64,000 nucleotides of DNA from the NCBI GenBank assembly GCA_039000515.1, contig JBCFYV010009882.1:51246577-51310576 (forward strand), in the 5' to 3' direction. The stretch's first letter is position 1, and each line of letters starts with the position of its first letter. This DNA comes from Timema cristinae. Lineage: Eukaryota > Arthropoda > Insecta > Phasmatodea > Timematidae. Below the pieces are notes generated by a model that saw only the letters and a list, made by a program, of their open reading frames with translations, was not told the origin of the DNA and searched no databases. This document shows, piece by piece, positions 40,200 through 52,191 of the stretch. The position numbers and the translations under genes were made by a program.

Positions 40200-40405
40200 A
40201 TTTTATGCACAGCGTTTAACCACTCGTTCGGGTTATACTAATTGCTAATTTCTCTAATGTTTTAGGGATCAAAAGGTTTGAATTTAGAGGAAGTGTACCC
40301 ACATTTACGTAGAGTATCTTGGAAAATCATTTAGGGAAAACACACCCTTAGTACACCCAACTGGGATCGAACATTTATCTTCCCATTATTGGCAGTCTAG
40401 TCTAT
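40200..40405 (-). mobile_element. tRNA-derived SINE, family 1
   Basis: A minus-strand copy: tail remnant 'accactcgttcgggttatac', body 'tttagaggaagtgtacccac', B-box-like 'gggatcgaacatttatctt'. Head truncated. Confidence 0.7.
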
Positions 40406-40524
40406 TGCGGGAAATAACTAGATGAAGATATTAGTGCAGGTTTGACAAATTAAAATAATACTATCATACAAACTACTCAAGGTAAACACAGGATGTGTTA
40501 CAAGCTGCCAACACTACAGTAAAC

Positions 40525-40985
40525 ATGTCTTTATTAGTGACACTTAGAAAGGGAATTTCCTGGGAAATATCAACATCTCAGAAGAAAATGGAAGGGGATT
40601 CAGGATCTGACGACCACAGTTAAATCATGAGATGAGAGAACAGGATAAAAACTGGATACAATTTTATAGTGACCTCGAAAATGCGAAAAATTTCATGGCG
40701 ACAAAGATCAAACCATGAAATGGTTACAGTAACCAGTCCAACATCTACACGAAAACCAGGAAAAATTACGAGGTGTTCTAAACTGGGGAGAGTGAAATTG
40801 TAGCCCTTAGAGACCCCAATACCATCCACCAATGAGAAACTGTTGATGGTAACAAAGACCACCACAAAGAGCTGATCAGATGGATAATAGTAGTCTACGC
40901 AATTTGAAGACGGTAACAACTTTACCACACATTCAACTAATGGCTTCACACCTCAGTGCTCGCTACGGAAGTTGAAGGAACCTAC
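40525..40985. other. Less AT-rich stretch with a 109-codon frame, unassigned
   Basis: The frame at 40620-40949 (minus strand) is open for 109 codons. Its translation is rich in Val, Phe and Ile and matches nothing I recognise. No splice context supports an exon. Confidence 0.25.
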
Positions 40986-41555
40986 ACTTTAATTTAAATA
41001 TAAACAAACTTGCAATGCAACAATACCCGACCACAGGACTGATAATAAGCCGCTTTATTAACTTTTAATAATTTTTTTAAAGGGAATAGTGTTCTAGACA
41101 CTTAACTTAAATTTACTAAAAGAGTTAATTTTTTAAACAAATTGATAGCTTCTTTAAAAATTAAATATACTTTTGTGAGCAAACATATTTCTTAATACAT
41201 TTTCACAAGCAGTTTAATAATACGACTAAGATTTAACCAGGCTTTGTTGTTTTCTTCAAAAGTCACATGATTGTTGATGTGAATCAAATAATTTTTTTCT
41301 CTAATTTCACAACTTTTTTTTCCAAATAGCTTAACTTCTTAATAAGTTACAATTATTCTCATTTTTTCAATTCTGTTATATTTTAATGAAAAATGCTGAA
41401 AATTACACTATGACACGGTGATTAGATCGATATGGATTATATAGCTTGTACATATTATCCGTGGTGTAAAACATGTTTTAAAGTAATAATAATACTTTCT
41501 GAAGCAATTGCAATGTCTCCCTACAAATAAAAAACTTGTATGCTAAGTTATCATT
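40986..41555. other. Intergenic DNA, nothing recognised
   Basis: AT-rich, no ORF or repeat ends. Confidence 0.4.
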
Positions 41556-41559
41556 ATCA

Positions 41560-41800
41560 CCACTCCTTACTACCTGTTTAGCCTAAACGCATATGATAAT
41601 TACTCCCATGGAGTAGGAATGAGAAAGGAAGCATTATAGAGGTAAACTATCCACTTTGCGTGGAAATAAAGAGTAGGAAACAATTTAGGGGAAAAACCTC
41701 TTTGGACCCAACCGGCACTCAAACTCTGATCTCCCCGTAATCAGAAGACCAGTCTAACAATGAGAGTGACGCCTTAGACTCTTCTGCCACTGAAGTGGGT
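41560..41800 (-). mobile_element. tRNA-derived SINE, family 1, diverged
   Basis: A minus-strand copy: tail 'cactccttactacctgttta', body 'aggaaacaatttaggggaaa', B-box region 'cactcaaactctgatct', head 'ctgccactgaagtgggtg'. Confidence 0.7.
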
Positions 41801-41827
41801 GCATGTATGCTAAACTGCCATGTTATA

Positions 41828-42042
41828 ATACCCGTTCGGGATATACGTTTATGAAGTAGTTACGTTAATGGTTATATTTATAGGTAGGGTACCCAAATTT
41901 GTGGGGGGGTAGAAATGAAAAGTATTTTGGAAAAACCATATTCACTACACATGGCAGAGATTCGAACCTCCAGCTCCCCATGTTCGGCATTCAAGTCTAC
42001 TGCAGAGTAGCGCCTTAGACCATGCTATCAACATAGTGGGTT
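41828..42042 (-). mobile_element. tRNA-derived SINE, family 1, diverged
   Basis: A second minus-strand copy right beside the previous one: 'aatacccgttcgggatatac' tail, 'gagattcgaacctccagct' B-box region, and head remnant 'ccatgctatcaacatagtgg'. Confidence 0.7.
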
Positions 42043-42819
42043 CCATCATTTTAAATGTCAATTACCTTAGCTTATTTGGTTTATCAAGACATAAAACATT
42101 AAATTGAAAATGAAGTTCAATAGTAACTTTAATAAAGTAAAAAACTGCTGATAAACCTAAGCTATAACTGCCAGTAGATGATTTAATTCAAATATTACTA
42201 TAAAATATAATTTTCTTATGAATTCCTCGTTAAAAAAATTGAAACTAGAAACAGGGGTACCCATCCTCCTCAAGCCCAATGGCGCAAATCCCCAAATATT
42301 TTCTCTACCCCGCCTCACCCAAAATCCTATTAACCATATAACCATTTCCGACTGAATTCACATCAAGGTCACAGTAAGTATTTTGTAAATACAGTAAGAG
42401 AGCTTTTTGGATGAGATAATTAAAATCAGAAAAGCTAAGAAAATAAACAGATTATATTTACAAGAACAATTTCATGTATAAAAATTATACTACTCACACT
42501 TTTCGAATGAAAATAGCTCTAATATTGTAAAAACGGTTGTTTTGAAAAAACTCTGAATGTCATATAAATAAAACAAATATTTTACCTTAACCTGTTGTAT
42601 AAAAATAGTTTTCTTCATTAATAAAAAAACTCAATAAATGGTACGGAACTCCACACGGACTTTCTCGCTATATTGTTTGAAAATAGAGATATTTACTCAA
42701 AACTCGTAATATATGTGAAACTAAATAATATACACTAGCAAACCCAAGCATAAATTTCACTATACTTTTGTAAAACTTTTTTTTAGTCCTGGTTTTTTGT
42801 TTTTAAAGAATTAATGTCC

Positions 42820-44170
42820 TCATTTGTATGTTTGGACCGATAAAAAAGATCAATGTTGGGCCCCAGGGGTCAACACTTCGTATTAAAATTTCAACTTCCG
42901 GTTAAAATTTTCTATATTTTAATAGGTGTTGCAAACCTTCATGCCATCGCATTGCTATTAAATTCCTCATTTATAAATTTTGACCAATAGAAAATGTAAA
43001 TATTGACTATTGAGTCTAAAATGGATATAGATTATTGTTGTACAAACATTTCTCCTAAGAGGTTGAAGGAAAAAAACACAAACTTTTAGAAACTTACTTA
43101 TATTTAATTATTTTATGGCATTGGAGAATTATTGCGTTAAAACTTAAGTAGTATCTCTTTACAACTAAAGCTCACAAAATAGTATTAATATATTTGCCAA
43201 TATCTCAGAAACGGTTGGATTTATTTCATTTAATAGTTTTTTATTTTTAATAGTACTACAATTTTGCAATGATAAGTTATTTAGTATCTCAAATAGTTGC
43301 GGAGATACGTAAATTTCTTCTTCTGTAAAGTACCCTAAAACTCATTTTCATGGTAAAATGAAAATAGCCAGTTTATTTATAATCTTAATCAACACCTAGA
43401 TACGAATTTTAATCAAAATCGTTAGAGTCGATTTTTTCTCTTTTCTCCCGTTCTTAAACTACTCTTTAATTTTGAGTTTAAGCAGACACACAGACAGACG
43501 CCATTGCAAAGACCACTTTTTAGGGTTTGGGGGTTCTTGAGACGTCGACATCCATTCATAATTCAGGTTAGATTTTCTTTTGCGGTAGAAATAATTTTAC
43601 CTTTTGGGGTTCAAAAAGTTAAAAAAATATATATATTTACGTATAGCTTGAAAGTTATTGGTTTTATAAAAATATGCTCTTTATAAAATATTTGTATTAT
43701 AAAGAGGCCTACATATTTATAACGATAAGTAATTTCATATCTCAAATAGTTAGGAGATATTATAAGAAAATATAATTTACGCATCAGACCGGAGCCCTTA
43801 AAGTCATTTTGCCGAATTAGTGAGTGAAGCCATTTTATTTGGAATATTTATAAATGTTTAGAAATGAAATTTAATCAAAATCGTTAAAGCCGATTTTGAG
43901 AAAATAGAATTTTTCTCTTTTTGCCCTTTAGTAAACTACTCTCAATTTTAAGTTTAGATATCCAATTTCAAATCCCCTCGGGGTAACCCTATTAAAACCC
44001 TAAATACCAAGTTTTAGCCCGATCGGTAAAATAGTTTAGGCTCTAGTTGGAGGTACAGATAGATAGACCGACAAACGGAAAGTCAAAAATCACTTGTTTG
44101 GATTCGGGGGGTCATGAAACGTCAAGATTCATCAAAATCTCGAGTTCAATTTTTTTGACGATCACTATAA
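42820..44170 (+). repeat. Tandem units of interspersed repeat family R1
   Basis: Two clear units about 450-465 bp apart. Landmarks recur in order: 'tctcaaatagtt' (43288 and 43740), 'aatcaaaatcgtta' (43404 and 43872), 'cagacagacg' or 'gatagaccgac', and 'ggggg(t)tcat/ttgagacgtc'. A third, weaker unit lies near 42830-43020. The minus-strand single copy is at 656-1110. No coding capacity. Confidence 0.65.
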
Positions 44171-44619
44171 TTTCTCTACCTGTAAGATCGAGATAAAGTA
44201 AAAATTCAGAGTGAATGAAAGAATTGAATAAAAAATATCGAATACATAAATAAAGATCAATAAATTAATAATCAGATATTGAAAAAACAAACTAAAGGTG
44301 TAAAAACTAATGTGATATGAGTACTATCGTAATATTTACATGAATTACGGGAGTAGTCATAAATCCTTAAAAACTAAATTGTTTTAGAGTAGTGACAGAA
44401 AAACAGCTATCTTATGCGGAGGGAAGAGAAAACATTAGAACACTCTAGGTTGAAAAATATACAGTATGATCAGAAAATAAATTCTTTAAGCACAGGGATT
44501 TAGATACTATTTATAAAATTTTAACAAAAGAAGCTTTCTTCTCTATATACTTGATGTGGCAAACTTTTCGATAATTTCTTAATTCGTCCCCTTGTATATC
44601 AAGTTACACCACTTTAAAG

Positions 44620-47600
44620 AGCCGCGCGGAAGGGGAAATCATAAATGTGATAAACTCGCTCCCACTACCACATATAGCCGTAATAAAAAAGGAATCATTA
44701 TCATTTGAAATGGGGACGATACACTTTGCCTTGCCCGTGCATTGGTTGTCGAAAAAGCTATATGTGATAATATAAGAGAACCAGGATGCATGGACGTGAA
44801 CATCGTTAAACAAATCAAAAAGGGCCGTCCTATTCAAAAATACAAAGCAGAAGATTTATGCCGTGATGCCCGTGTGAATCTTTTGAAAGGTGGTGGGCTA
44901 ACCTAGCTGAAACAATTTCAAACATACCTCTCCGAATACAAAATCACAGTATTTAGGGAACGTCGGGTGAGACAGGTCCTATATGAGGGGCCTACTCCCT
45001 CAGAACATTCCTTTAAAGGCTACATTGATTTGTATTTTAACGACGATAAGCAAAACCATTTTGATGTCATAGCATCCTTGACAGCAGCGATTAATTGCTC
45101 GTACTTTTGCCGCGAGTGCCGTGTGCCGTTCAACACAAAGAACGAGCACAAATGTGAATCCGCGTGCAAAAAGTGCTACGCTAAGGCGGTTTGTAGCGGA
45201 GGCCAATCTGTGGTCTGTAAAGACTGCACGCGTTGGTTCACAAACCAGACATGTTTTGATAACCATAAAAGTCCGGGTTTTTGCAGAGGTCACAGGTCGG
45301 TCCGTGATGTCAAAAAGGTTTGCGAGGTATGCGGGCAATTTTTCAGTTTGGAAAGATCGAATTATTCACATAGGTATTATGCGACTTTTTGTAGAGCATG
45401 CGATACATATTGTCCTTTTGGCCATTTCTGCTATATGAAGTAGGCCCCATCATAGCCGTCACTGGAAAAGAGAAATTTCATGTTTGTATTCTATGATTTT
45501 AAATGCAGGCAAGAAACTCTTCTTCAAGGTGCGGTCAACACGTACTTGCACGAACCTAACCTCTGTGTCGTACAGACGTGTTTCAAGGCCTGCGTTCATA
45601 TAAATGCAAATGACCATCATTGCACCGAATGCGGGGGCGATAGGACTCGCATATTCAAGGGTGATACCACTATGGCCCAATTTTTTGGATCTATAGAGCA
45701 AATTAAACATCAAAATTTAAGGATATCACCCTCTTAGGCCATAATGGGAAAGGCTATGATGGTGATTTTATTTTAAAATATATGATGGAGGTTAAAAATG
45801 GACTCCAGAACTTATAATGAACGGTGGTAAAATCATGTCCATGTGTTACGGCCAGCTCCACTTTATTGACTCGCTGAACTTTCTCACGATGTCGTTGTCC
45901 AAGATGCCAAAAATATTCGGCTTGGACGAGTCTTTGGCCAAGGGACATTTCCCCCATTCTTCCAACAAAAAAGAAAACCCGGGGTATAGGGATCCCTGGC
46001 CGCCAAAAGTGGACTATGTATCGGTGAGATGTCAGTTGAGGGAAAGGAGCACTTTGAGAAGTGGTATGACGCGTTGGTTAAAGAAAATTATTTCTCTGAT
46101 TTTAAACGCGAGTTGGAACTGTATTGTGTGAAAGATGTAGAATTCATACGGAAGGCCTTAAGTTTAGAGACATGCTCATGGAGGAAGCAAAGGTGGATTC
46201 TTTCAAAGAAGCGTGTACGATAGCTGGAGCGGCCATGTTGATTTACCGCCAACGTCATCTTAAGGAGAATACTATCGGTATTATCCCTAACGGTGGTTAC
46301 CGGTGTGCAGACCAACAGCCGCATGTTGCTGTACAATGGCTCAGATAGGAGGCCCATCAACGCGGTGTCTCTATTCTTCATGCGGGCAACGGCCGTGAGG
46401 AATATGTGTTAGGGTGACGTGTATACGGCGTTGTTAAAGCTGGAGATACCACCACCGTCTGGGGCTGTTATTGGCACAGGTGCCCTCTCTGCGACCCTGA
46501 CAGGGCAACCCCTTTCAAAAATAGTCCCCATGAGACCATGGAGATGCGCTATGAGGCGACCATGGCTTGTGTTGAAAAGTTTAAAAATGCCGGCTACACG
46601 GTCGTAGAGATTTGGGAGTGTATGTTTAATGGAATGAAACGCACCGACAAGGACTTGAAACAATTTGTACTCCAGCACGAGGTGTATACCAAGGAGCCCC
46701 TCAGCTCCAGGGATGCACTCTTTGGCGGGCGTACAAATAGTATCAAGATCTTCCACGAAGCAGAACTTTCTTGTGGAGAGAAGATCGAGTACTTGGATGT
46801 GTGTTCTTTGTATCCTTACGTTTGCAAGTACAAAAAATACCTCGTCGGCCACCCCAAAATTCACTTGGAAACAAATTGTCCGTCTATAGATCAAGTAGAA
46901 GGCATAGCCCAAGTTACAGTGACGCCTCCGCGGGATTTATTCATGCTCGTATTGCCTACATGAATGCACGACAAGTTAATGTTCATCTTGTACAGGAAAT
47001 GCGGGGAGGAGAAAAACCAAGGTGCGTGTCAGCGCAACTACAAAAAAGATCGCTGGTTGACAGGCGTCTGGGTGATTGACAAGATCCGGAAACCCCTTGA
47101 GAAAGGCTATACCGTTGAAGCAGTACACGAAGTGTGGGAGTACAATGTATCTGTTTACAATCGTCAGACACGTTCTGGCAGATTGTTTCACGGATACATT
47201 GAAACTTTTTTTAAATTAAACAAGAAGCCAGCGGATGGCCAGAGTGGTGTACCTCACAAGAGGAAAAACTAGATTATATTCAAAATTATGAGGAAAGGGA
47301 AGGGGTAAAACTAGATTTCGGCTCTGTTTGTAAAAACCCTGGTCTCTGCACTCTGGCTAAACTCTTTTAAATTCACTATGGGGAAAGTTTGGGCAATGAC
47401 CCGATTTACCACACGTAGCCGTTGTTAACGACTATCAGGGCATCCACAAATATCTGACGGATTCGTAAATCACCGTGGACAGCGTCATTGATGTAAATGA
47501 TGAGGTTATGTTCCTCAATTACAAGGATGCGCGTGACGCGTTGCGCTCTAACCCTAACACGAGTGTGCGGTGGCATGCTACACGACTGCTATGGCTAGAT

Positions 47601-48109
47601 AGCACTTATACAGCATCCTTGAACAATTGGGGGACCGCGCTTTGTATCATGATACAGATAGCGTTCTATTCATAGAACGCCTCGGCGATTGGAGTCCACC
47701 GACCAGAGACTTTTTAGGTGAACTCACTAACGAACTTCAGGATTACGGTCCGGGAAGCCACTTAAGCGCCTTTGTATCTGGCGGTCCCAAGAATTATGTG
47801 TACCGAGTTTGTGTTGGTGGCGATCCTGCCAAAACAAAAACGGTGTGCAAGGTTCGTGGGATCACCATAAACTATGGCAACCAGAAGGACGTTAATTTTT
47901 ACGTTTTGAAAGCGATGGTCACTGAACAGGCTGCGGAGAGATACATACAGATACCGCACAAAATTGTAAGAAAAGGTCTTGCGACTGTATGTACCGTTTC
48001 TCAGATTAAAATCTACCGGCCCATATACACCAAACATCGGATAACCAATGATTATAATACGTTGCCATTTAGGTATCAGAGTCCTTGTAAACGCACTCGC
48101 CACGACTAA
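44620..48109 (+). pseudogene. Polinton protein-primed DNA polymerase B, pseudogene
   Basis: The N-terminal part carries LCLARALVVEKA near 44730 and a Cys-rich region (CRECRVPF...CKKCYAKAVC...CKDCTRWF) at 45100-45440. The 3'-5' exonuclease follows. Its first motif reads YDFKC at about 45490, with Lys where family members have Glu. Exo II is GHNGKGYDGDF near 45745 and Exo III YCVKDVEFI near 46125. Polymerase motif A (DVCSLYP) is near 46800 and motif C (YHDTDS) near 47650; the frame ends at 48109. Breaks include in-frame stops near 44902, 45441, 45453 and 46961, and frameshifts near 44700, 45715, 46030, 46150, 46400, 47300 and 47600. The enzyme replicates the element in active Polintons; this copy cannot. 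Confidence 0.92.
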
Positions 48110-48970
48110 AAGTTGATCATTTATACGGGCTGAATAATCACCCTTTACTTTTCTTTCACTCTAAACAGTTTCACTGACATACCATTTTTCAAAGATTTGA
48201 GATTTTTTCATATTTTTTTTCTGCATCAAAACACTCATATTTTTTTTTATTTATTTATTTTATGCACCCGGGTTACTTTTTTATATTTTTTTTATCCGCC
48301 AGCATAATCCTCTACCTACCTGATTTTTTTCTTGTCAATTAATTGTTGTATATATTTTAATTCTAGTCAAATATATAAATTGTTTGTATATATATTTATT
48401 TTAATTCTAGTCAAATATAATAAACTATTTGTATATATATTTATTTTAATTCTAGTCAAATATATTAAAATGATTGTACATATATTTATTTGCTTTTAAT
48501 TGAAACCATATATATATATCTCTCTCTCTAAATATAAATATTGTAAATATTCACAGTATATTTTTCACTGTGTGTATACTTTTCAGCATTGTAAATAAAT
48601 ATTGTAAAAACTATTATATTTGTGTTTTAACGTATACACCCACACTTACACAAAAAATATTCCACCAGGGCAGGGGCCAAAGAGACATTTCCTTAAACGC
48701 ATATTAAATCGTGCTTTTTAATAATCCCAGGGATAAAGCTCAGATTCAACACTTTGCAAGTTAAGCCTGTCCTGAAAATCCTCGTGTTTTACAAGAGGCT
48801 TACACTGATGCTACAAGTACTCCTCACGGGTATATATTGTAAGATTTCAAACAAGGTACACCAGAATGGTTCAGAAATAGAACACACACAAATGTCTGGT
48901 GCTGCGTGTACCTACCACGCAAAAGCTATAAAAATACCGACACTTCCCGATTATAGATCATTTTATAACC
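48110..48970. other. AT-rich intergenic part of the Polinton with short tandem repeat
   Basis: At 48345-48495 three units of about 55 bp repeat 'ttattttaattctagtcaaa' and 'tgtatatatattta'. The spacer between polymerase and the next gene is unusually long and AT-rich for a Polinton and may hold a small later insertion. The 3' part (48720-48960) is less AT-rich. Confidence 0.55.
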
Positions 48971-49303
48971 ATGAGTCCCAAAGTGCTGAATCAGGCCCCT
49001 CAGCTACGTGCGATGTTTCGCATGAATCCGCAGCAACGTGTCGCCTTGATGAAAACTGCCGACAAGAAACTGGTTGACTCTGTTTGCGAGTGTGCCTACA
49101 ACACTTTAAAAGGGCGGGTGCAGTTGAGAAATGCGCAGAAGACAAAGTTACGTGCTCACAAGCAGGTGTTGCGCAAGCTGGTCAAACGAGAAGAGTGCTG
49201 GAAGAAGAAGAGACGACAACTCGTTCAGAAGGGAGGAGCGTTCTTGCCCTTACTTTTAGCCCCTTTAATTAGCGGGGTCCTCGGTTCCTTATTCAACAAG
49301 TAA
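48971..49303 (+). CDS. Small basic Polinton protein with hydrophobic C terminus, apparently intact
   Basis: 110 codons from ATG to TAA without a break. The N-terminal two thirds is Lys/Arg-rich and probably helical (TADKKLVDSVCECAYNTLKG, KREECWKKKRR). The C terminus is a Gly/Leu-rich hydrophobic stretch (GGAFLPLLLAPLISGVLG). I recognise this arrangement from short proteins conserved in arthropod Polintons. Its role is not established; a basic, membrane- or core-associated virion component is a guess. It lies 12 bases upstream of the next start. It is the only Polinton gene here that I cannot show to be broken. Confidence 0.7.
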   Translation: MSPKVLNQAPQLRAMFRMNPQQRVALMKTADKKLVDSVCECAYNTLKGRVQLRNAQKTKLRAHKQVLRKLVKREECWKKKRRQLVQKGGAFLPLLLAPLISGVLGSLFNK

Positions 49304-49315
49304 ATAACGAAAAAG

Positions 49316-49959
49316 ATGATATTGGTGTCCCCGGAAACATTACACCATTACGAGAAACACCACCAACAAGTGGCATCGGCAACAAATCTAGTGGTCTCCA
49401 AATTGGACAAGGAAATGGAAAAAATCCTCGCTTCAAAACTTGACTATAAGTCTAAATATACTTTATACCAACAAGTGCTACAGTGCTATCTGCACTTTAG
49501 TCAACACACTCCACCGTCTGAAAATACAACCACCACCAACACCAACACCATCACCCCTGAAGTGTCTGTGCTTCCCATCCCTGCTGTACTTAATACTGTA
49601 CCAGCACAGGCACGTAAAAAACTGAACTTTTACTAGAACATATTTCCCGAGGCGGAATCTCTTTGGACTCAAACGGAGAAGTGAGTATTCCCGATACACC
49701 TCTCCGTGGATCCAATATTGTGGATTAAGTCAACGATCTAGTCAGAGCAAGAAGACACAGCAAGCCGTCGGGGTGGCGAGAGTTTCTCACGGCGCTGCAA
49801 AAAATAAACGTCCCGAAAGAATTTATTGTAAATCCGAAACGTTTGGCACCCATTAGTGATCCGGCGCCCGTACCACAACCACTTACACTGTCGCAACGCC
49901 CTAAGAAGAAGAAACTGAAGAGGGTGGATGAAAACAGGTGGCTGTCGTTCCAAGCTTAA
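49316..49959 (+). pseudogene. Conserved Polinton protein of unknown function, frameshifted
   Basis: It opens with ATG at 49316 (MILVSPETLHHYEK). A helical N-terminal half and a Thr-rich linker (TTTTNTNT) follow. The frame ends with TAG at 49634-49636. The conserved second half continues in another frame: RGGISLDSNGEV, then an in-frame TAA near 49727, then SGWREFLTALQKINVP and a basic KKKKLKR tail, ending TAA at 49957-49959. So there is one frameshift and one stop. The stop overlaps the integrase start (TAATG). I know the second half from other Polintons but not its function. Confidence 0.65.
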
Positions 49960-51013
49960 TGGCCCATGACATCTACTACGACCCTTTTCATCCTGCAGGG
50001 TTTACAGGGGCGGCGTCGTTCATAAAGGCGTCCAAAAAAGATCCCAAAAAATGTACGAGAATGGCTTCGTGCGCAGGACGCTTATACCCTATACAAACCG
50101 GTGATAAAAAAAATTTCCACGCAACAAGTACGTGGTGTCAAACATTGACGATCTCTGGCAAGCCGATCTCAACGATATGCGAAGTCTCAGATAATACAAT
50201 GACGGCGCAGTATAATTGCTCAACGTCATAGACGTGTTTAGCAAGATGGCATGTGCGAGGACGCTTACATCCAAGACGGGGAGCGTCATGAGAGACGCAT
50301 TTCGGGACATTTTCAAATAAATCGGCCGTAAACCTTTAAGTTTACAGACGGACAAGGGGATAGAGTTCATGGCACGTCTAATCCGAAAATTTCTCAAGCA
50401 AGAAGGCATGTATTACTACACCACTCATAATCCGGACGTGAAGGCCAACATCGTCGAACGATTCAATAGAACTCTGAAAGGACGCATGTGGCGCTACTTT
50501 ACCAAAAATAATACGTGTCGGTATGTGGACGTCCTACATAATCTAGTCGACGCTTACAACGGCGCAAAACATTCCAGTATCAAAATGGCGCCTGCCGACG
50601 TATCAGAAACTAATGTGATTCAAGTCAGTGATAATCTGTACGGTAAAAGAAGTCCAAACTCGAATATAAAGCCGAAAATAAAAGTTGGTGACACGGTGCG
50701 TATTAGCAAATCCAAATTGCTGTTTGAAAAGGGCTACGAAAGCAATTGGAGCGAAGAGATTTTCAAAGTCAGCAGTGTCATGTTGCGACAATCTGTCATC
50801 TACAGACTGAACGATATTGATGGCGAGGAGGTGTAGGGGACGTTTTACGAACCCGAATTGTAACTCGTACGTCTCCCCGAAACTTTTAAAGTTGATAAAA
50901 TACTACGTGTCAATGGTAAAGGCGTCATAAAGATAGTGTACGTGCTGTGGAAAGGTTACCCCTCCAAGTTTAATTCTTGGATTCCTGCCAGTTACGTCAG
51001 CGCCCTACCATGA
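49959..51013 (+). pseudogene. Polinton integrase (RVE) with chromodomain, pseudogene
   Basis: The retroviral-type integrase core shows its catalytic positions: D in DDLWQADLNDM (about 50150), D in LQTDKGIEF (about 50345), and E in ANIVERFNRTLKGR (about 50460). The longest open part is 50369-50836. The C-terminal end (VLWKGYPSKFNSWIPASYV, about 50945) is a chromodomain-like fold typical of Polinton integrases. It is broken by frameshifts near 50060, 50150-50230 and 50300, an in-frame stop (TAA near 50318), and stops near 50834 and 50861. The final TGA overlaps the next ATG. The protein inserts the element into host DNA in functional relatives. Confidence 0.9.
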
Positions 51014-51765
51014 AGGACCAGTTTTACATCACTTTGCCGAGCGACAGCTCTATGGGATATTTCTCGAAAAATACCCTCACTAATTTCACCACGCAACTAC
51101 ATTACCGTCTTACATTCGAAGGCCGGTGGGAAGTCGCTCTGGCTGAATTTCAATATCCGTGTTCTTTCACCACCGTACCCGAGGGCCAAAATATTGTATG
51201 GTACAACTGGGTGGACGCTAACAGCGTGGAACAAATATTCAAGGATCATATCCCTCCTGGAAACTACATCACTACCCATGAATTGATCAAAGATCTAAAC
51301 TAAGTAGAGGCGTTTAAAGGGGATTCCGGAGTTGTATTCAAGTACACAAACCCCAACAAAAAAGTGGACGTTGTCTCTTCTTCACCAAATATATAGCTGC
51401 TGACTCTATCCAACCAACTAAGTCTACAGCTTGGTTTCGATCCTCTGACTAATCTAATCAATGCCCCAAAGTCACCGTACGCCGGCAACATTCTGCTGGG
51501 CTTGCCCTCGCAAATGTACATCCACACCGATATCGTCGACCCTCAACCCATGGGTGAAATTGTGGCACCGCTGTTACGTATCGTCGGTATCAACAACATA
51601 AACTATCATCTCTACGACATACATAAGACAGTTAGCTATGATCCATTGCACTACATGCCCGTGCTTAGAAGGGAAATTGAAAGCTTGGAAATCAATATAA
51701 GATCAGACACAGGTGAAACTGTACCATTCGAGTTTTGGAAAAGTGTGCGTGAAACTTCATTTTAA
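51010..51765 (+). pseudogene. Polinton penton-like (minor capsid) protein, pseudogene
   Basis: It starts at ATG 51010, overlapping the integrase stop (ATGA). The first part (FYITLPSDSS, RWEVALAEFQYP, GNYITTHELIKDLN) runs to a TAA at 51301. The second part (QLGFDP-like and NAPKSPYAGNILLGLP, then PVLRREIESLEINIRSDTG) belongs to the same family and is open from about 51400. Breaks are TAA at 51301, TAG near 51394 and a shift near 51735, just before the end. A length of about 250 residues fits the single jelly-roll minor capsid protein of Polintons. The assignment to that role is family knowledge and moderately certain. Confidence 0.7.
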
Positions 51766-51777
51766 ACGTTGCTCTAC

Positions 51778-52191
51778 ATGAACTGTCCCAACCAAAAATA
51801 CTACGTCAACCAGGCTGGAACAGGTATACCTTTGATCTACCACGGTGTTTCCTATCAACGAAGGCATGGGATAAGAAGTTTTTTCAGCGGCATTTTCAAA
51901 AGCGTCGTACCGTTGCTGAGAAGCGGCGCTGAAGCCATTGGAAAACAGGCGCTTCATACGGGTATCGACATGCTCTCCGACGTTGCCAATCAGCGTCGTC
52001 CTTTCAAAGAGGCACTACGGCACCGTGTCGGCGAGGCTGGAACAAACCTGAAACGCAAGGCGTAGCAGAAGATCGACACACTGATGACCGGTGCAGGCTA
52101 TAAAGAGCGTCGTAATAAGCACCGACGTCAGTCGTCTGTCGTTACCCGAAGTAAAAAGGTCAAGAAAGAAGCTGTAGATATTTTCAGTTAA
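51778..52191 (+). pseudogene. Polinton pX/pVI-like small virion protein, one in-frame stop
   Basis: It starts MNCPNQKYYVNQAGTG. A Gly/Phe-rich amphipathic stretch (GIRSFFSGIFKSVVPLLRSG) resembles adenovirus pVI/pX-type proteins. A basic tail (KERRNKHRRQ, RSKKVKKEA) ends at TAA 52189-52191. One TAG at 52063-52065 interrupts an otherwise continuous frame. The next gene starts directly at 52192 without a spacer. Its role as a core or membrane-active virion protein is inferred from similarity only. Confidence 0.65.

Noticed and set aside
40620..40949. 109-codon minus-strand ORF as a host exon
   Set aside because: No recognisable domain, no paired splice sites and unremarkable composition. Kept only as an unassigned stretch.
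45000..45338. 112-codon minus-strand ORF inside the Polinton polymerase
   Set aside because: It is the antisense shadow of the Cys-rich polymerase region, which has clear family similarity on the plus strand.
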